Shown here: positions 59,460 through 64,000 of the stretch, piece after piece
How the letters are laid out: the number at the start of each line of letters is the position of its first letter
Numbering within the stretch: position 1 is the first letter of the stretch
NCBI GenBank assembly: GCA_933228895.1
Contig: OW121857.1
Location: 71,295,672-71,359,671 of the forward strand
Reading direction: 5' to 3'
DNA: 64,000 nucleotides
Origin: Platycnemis pennipes
Lineage: Eukaryota; Arthropoda; Insecta; Odonata; Platycnemididae
Translations under genes and position numbers: made by a program
The notes under the pieces: model-generated
Seen by the model: the letters and a program-made list of their open reading frames with translations, nothing else
Databases searched by the model: none
What the model was told of the DNA's origin: nothing

Positions 59460-62400
59460 AGACGGTCTCATTCCTTTAAAGGGAGGATTTAGGAACCTAA
59501 TTTGCGAATTTGACTATTGTTTGTGGCAGCTAAATATCTCATGATGGTGGGATAATGAGCTATTTTACGTACTATCATCCCGCCTTAGGTAATAAACGAA
59601 CTAACAAGCCGAAGATGAGGCGCATTAGATTTTTTTAATATTTATTTTTTTGTTGAGGTGTGTCAAATGCCATCTGGGGATGTAATCGCCAGGTCGCCTT
59701 ATCCATTCATTATGAACTATGTTTCATACTGAAACGAAGTTGCTGCCCGTAAATACACGAAAGAAATCATGGAAAAAAATGCGTTTAGTCCTTGCTGTGT
59801 TTGTGTTATTAATAGGACATAGATTTTTCGAATCGGAATCGACTGCGGGTTAAAAAAAACCCGTACATATTAATTCAAGTTCGGGGCAGCTCGTGGGGTA
59901 ATAATAAATAATACGTACTCGGGAGTTAAATATTGCGTTAGTCGTAGTTGTATCATCTATTGCTATTTTTATGTTGTAGTGCTCATATTGTGTAAAATCG
60001 CGAGTCCTAAAAATTCCCTCCCTCGATGGAAAGGTCACCTTCGTAGGCTAAGGTCAAGGTTCAGCCATTGGACGGACGTGCGCATTGTAGGGAATTGAAA
60101 GTCTTCTCTATTTTTGGCGTACCTCGTGGGTGGCCGCTGATTGGCGGACGGGCGACGCGCCAACATCCGTCATTACATTGTCTTCCACTGTCGCGCCATT
60201 TGTTAAATGGGTGATGTTGACGTGCACCTCGGGCTTATCTCCTATACCATTCGTGTAGGTACCATCGGTGGACATAAAACCTACGTTGTGGACTAAGGTA
60301 GAGAATGCGGTTGCTTTTTCGAACACCCCGCTGCATCATAAATTGCGCGGAGAAAATTATACAATCTTGGTCCTATGTGAACTCAGTCATAAATTTAACA
60401 CCGTTACTCGTTGAACTTTTTACGATTGTTTTTGTCCTCGTACGATCATCATCCATGGAAGTGGGCATACCTAATTGGCGTTCTCTTTATTTTCAACGTG
60501 TACGCGTATTTCCGATGGGTAACTCCCGTTTCTTATTATGAATAGCGTTAATTTGTATTTCCATATCTAAATACCGTCGTCTATATCTTATGGAAATGCT
60601 TATCGGAGCTTTTGTTCATGGGCATAAAATACATGTACTTGACCTAATGAAACTTCCTTGTCAGTAAAGAAATAAGGTAACAAGATGCAGTTCTGTTGCG
60701 ACCCGTGAAATATGGCGTTTAGGTTCGCCTCTGGTCACTCGGTGGTTTAATCAGCAACGCCAAGTGTATTCCTCTGCACCCATAAAGAGGGTTTAATCCA
60801 TGCGTCATTAATTATGTGCGCGAAATTAATACTCTACTGGGGAAGTAACTATTATTTGGGAGATGGTGCAAGACTATTGGAAACATGCAATTTAAAGATC
60901 TGATTATAATCGCAGGAATCAGCTTAGGCTATACGATACATCCTCATAGCTCTTATCCGATGGAGCATCTTAAAATCAAATTTACTCTATATAATAGAAT
61001 CAGGAAAAAAGAGTGGAAGAATATGAGAACTAACCGTTTGGAGGGTATGATTTGTCAATTGGTTAAAAGAGGCTGTGTAATGGGCATATTATTTTTAATG
61101 CACGATGGAGCCATCGTAAATCGAAAAATGAATTTGCTGTGTACCATTAGATCCTAAATGTGTCGGATGCCTTTTAAAAAAATTAGTAAAAAATATATTC
61201 AAGACTATCTTGGAACAAAAATACCATGCAAATTACTCAACTTTTAGATAGAAGAAGGTTTTGGCGTCAATCTGTGTAGGTTTATTTTTTTGAATTTACT
61301 TGTAGAAAATTTAGGGAGAGCGACCTTAATCATCTAGCAGAGATGCCATTTTGATGGAAGTTTTGGAAAAAGAACACTAGAAGTGTGAGGGAATCCGCAA
61401 TTTTTTTGAATTTAATGGGAAAAAAGTGCGACCTCACTGTTCATGATACAAAAAAAATGACATTGTTTAAGTGGTGAATAATACTAAAATCAATTTTGGT
61501 TCCTACCCATACCAATGGCAAAGAGAAAATCCTCGCCACGTGAGACCTAAGTCACGATTAGAGATGGCTTGACGGCATTTCTCCAACCGCCATCCCCACC
61601 TTTTCGCAATGCATGGGGTGAATGAATCCCCTGCTTTAGAGAGGGGGAGGAGGACGGAAGATAGGGGAGAGGGTGTGTCTCTGCTATGTACGTGCGCGGA
61701 TGCACGTAGTAGTTCCGACTCTGTTACATCTTGTGAACATTTTCACCAGTACTCTCTCCCTTGGAATTTGAAGCCGGAGAACTTGGTTATTTCTATCTTC
61801 GTTTTGATTTCGGGATAATTATTGGTGTAATTTTATATGCTCCGAACTGATCGTGCCTCATTTCCGTCCCTTTATTTTTTTCATACGTCCTTTAGTTGAT
61901 ATCCCCACCACTTGCCTGCCACGTTTAGTTTTCGAACTTGCTCATCAAATATTTCCTTTAGCTTTTCCTTCCATAACTGTCTTAACCCTATTTCCTGAGT
62001 GCCCGTGATTTTTCCTCGTCTAGCGAGCTTCTTTTGTTGTCAGATATCTTAAATATTTGTGTTTAGGAGAGAGTAATTATTATGTGTTGTGTTTAAGTAG
62101 GTTTAGATGGACAAAAAAGACTTTCAACCGCTTACCTTACATTCTTCCCCATTTCAAATCCTTGGAAACCCTTCTCTGATCACACTTCCCATCCACTCAA
62201 TCTGTCTTCAGCAAAGTTGCAAATTTTTTCTCTAAATTCTACAATTTCCAGTACTTCCTTGTCTGACCTTCTTCTTACCTTCTCCACCCTTCTTCATTCC
62301 CACGTCTCAGAAGCCGACTCTATTTTCACCCTCTTTGTTTTTAAAGTTCACTTTCTGACGCTATGCAGTACCCGATCCAGACTTCAGACTTTCCACCTGT

Positions 62401-64000
62401 CTTTTCGTAGGTTCCTTATTCAACAATCAGCATTTTTTTTATCGTCCCTACTCAACGACCCTGTCATTAACTCTCACCTGCAGCCTCACTCACACGAATC
62501 TCTTCTGAACTTAACGGTTGATGCACCCGTTTTCCTCCACCATAATACCCGAGTAGTTAAATTTGCTTTACTTGTTCTAGCTTGTGATACATTTAAATTC
62601 AATCTGGACCGCTGTGTTCTTGAAAATCTCATTAGCGTCGTATTCTTATGACTGGTCCATATTTTTCATCTTTATCTCCGAAAAAAACTATTTGCATCAT
62701 AAAATTAGTTTTGTCAATCAGTACATGGAACGCTTCAAAGAGTATAAAAGCGATTTTCGTCCATGGGGACGATTTGCTTCATAAGGTTCGCTCTTTTTTT
62801 TCTTCCAAAAAAATTAAATTTATAGCCATGCTGACGATTCTGGACGCCATTTTTTCATTTAGCTGCTGTCGGCCCTGTGTGATGGAAGTGTGCCATGAAC
62901 CTAGCTGCGCCACTATAGTCTGTTCGCGTACTGAGGGCGAAGAGCAATTAGCGGAGCTATGGCCATCTCCCCACCTTCCAGCGTTGAAACGAATGTCTCA
63001 CATTGTTGCCACATCTGCTACCCTGATCGAGAAGGAAAAGCAACCGTGTAACTAGGGCGTACGTTGCGGTGTCTTGTGTCCGAAAGTATTGCTGAAATGG
63101 AATGCGTTCCGCTGGAGAAGAGTGCGGGGGTATAAGGCGATACCTGGCAAAAATGGTGAGTAAGGTGGCAAGAGTGCCCCTTATCCACGGAAGGGGTGCG
63201 CTAAATTGCCTCCAAACATTTCTTATACTCATTTCCCCTTTTTAAATTGAAAATTGGCTCTATATGGCGCCGATACAAGGACTTTTAGGAAAGATGATGA
63301 TAAGGTTAACGATTTTGAGAAGGTGAAAGATGTTTGATTGTGGTATTTGGGATAGGTAGATTTTCTAGATAAAAGTAATGAAGGATGATGGTTTTGAAGG
63401 ACGTACTAAAGTGGATAATGTTTGGTAAACGGGATAGAGGGAGGAGAAGAACGGGTAGTTTCGATAGGATAGTGGGAGATTTTAGAAGTATACGGGTGTG
63501 ATGATGGACGCCGTGTGAAATGTAAGAGCCGTGGAAAGACTTCAATGTCCATTTAAACCTACCTTAACCGATACCGATTACCGATAGAAATGAAATAATA
63601 ATGAACATAATATTGAAAATCCTCTGTTTTGAAATGGCAGACGGCAGATAAGAGAACTAGAGAACCGACATGTTTGGGCACCTAATTCTGTTAACTTGAT
63701 AAGTGACAGATTCCAGGGTTAGTATGTTTAGTCTTGATAACACGAAAGAATTCGCAGTTGAGAGCTCTAAAAAAATTTGGAGTGTAGTTCTCTTATTTGT
63801 TTTTGTTAAAGTAACGTTCTCCACCAGCGGAGCTGCTGAATCGTTCGGTAAAAATCTTTTTTTCCCTCCCGACTGACAATGAGTATCAGCTAATATAGAA
63901 CAGATCACGAAACACGAGGTGTTTCTAAAATAGAGGTGATAACTTCTGATGTCAAGGTGTCTAACCAGCGGGAAAATCGTAAATATTTAGGGATTTTTTA
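59460..64000. other. Intronic or unknown, no gene recognised
   Basis: Contains a C/T-rich stretch at about 61840-62560 with a 144-codon frame (62217-62651) lacking motifs. No EGLN exon 2, RNA gene or bounded mobile element was found to the window end. Confidence 0.35.

Larger units (their letters stand above)
14673..64000 (+). other. Inferred EGLN intron 1 (continues past the window)
   Basis: After the GTGAGT donor I find no stretch encoding the expected next EGLN segment (AMVACYPG, then the HVDNP-type iron site) on the plus strand up to 64000. No other recognisable gene was found either. The simplest reading is a first intron longer than 49 kb filled with repeats. The intron could also contain unseen small exons or non-coding RNAs, and the true gene end cannot be judged here. 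Confidence 0.6.

Noticed and set aside
62217..62651. 144-codon open frame as a gene
   Set aside because: C/T-rich, low-complexity composition. No motifs, and stops are rare there by base composition.

Overview
The window looks like nuclear DNA from an arthropod, most likely an insect with a large, repeat-rich genome. Genes are split by introns with GT/AG ends. Two animal genes are recognisable from their protein motifs. Introns are long, and the rest is dominated by decayed transposons and tRNA-derived SINEs. I see no bacterial operons, CRISPR arrays, rRNA genes or intact tRNA genes. The exact lineage cannot be read from the sequence.

Layout. Positions 1-3560 are non-coding flank or intron with a perfect 59-bp inverted repeat, a LINE 3' fragment and other repeats. 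Positions 3561-13303 (minus strand) hold the first eight exons (335 codons) of a eukaryote-type prolyl-tRNA synthetase; the 3' exons lie beyond the left edge. Its 7.0-kb intron 6 carries a piggyBac-like transposon (5024-9474) with TTAA target duplications, 13-bp terminal inverted repeats and an uninterrupted 545-codon transposase (6005-7642). About 460 bp separates the synthetase start from the start of a plus-strand EGLN/PHD (HIF prolyl hydroxylase) gene whose first coding exon is 13767-14672. The two genes are head to head and probably share a promoter region.

Positions 14673-64000 show no exon I can recognise and are best read as EGLN intron 1, longer than 49 kb. It holds tRNA-derived SINEs of at least three kinds, LINE fragments, three non-autonomous DNA transposons with terminal inverted repeats and 3-bp target duplications (25018-27239, 53598-54283, 57319-58744), hairpin-forming inverted repeats, and several GC-rich stretches.

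How the genes work together: ProRS charges tRNA-Pro in the cytosol. EGLN hydroxylates prolines in HIF-alpha as the oxygen sensor. The pairing is most easily explained by a shared promoter, not a shared pathway, although both act on proline. The most interesting points are the apparently stand-alone ProRS (animals usually carry it fused to GluRS), the possibly functional piggyBac with a large palindrome and a duplication in its 3' arm, and the set of 3-bp-duplication elements.
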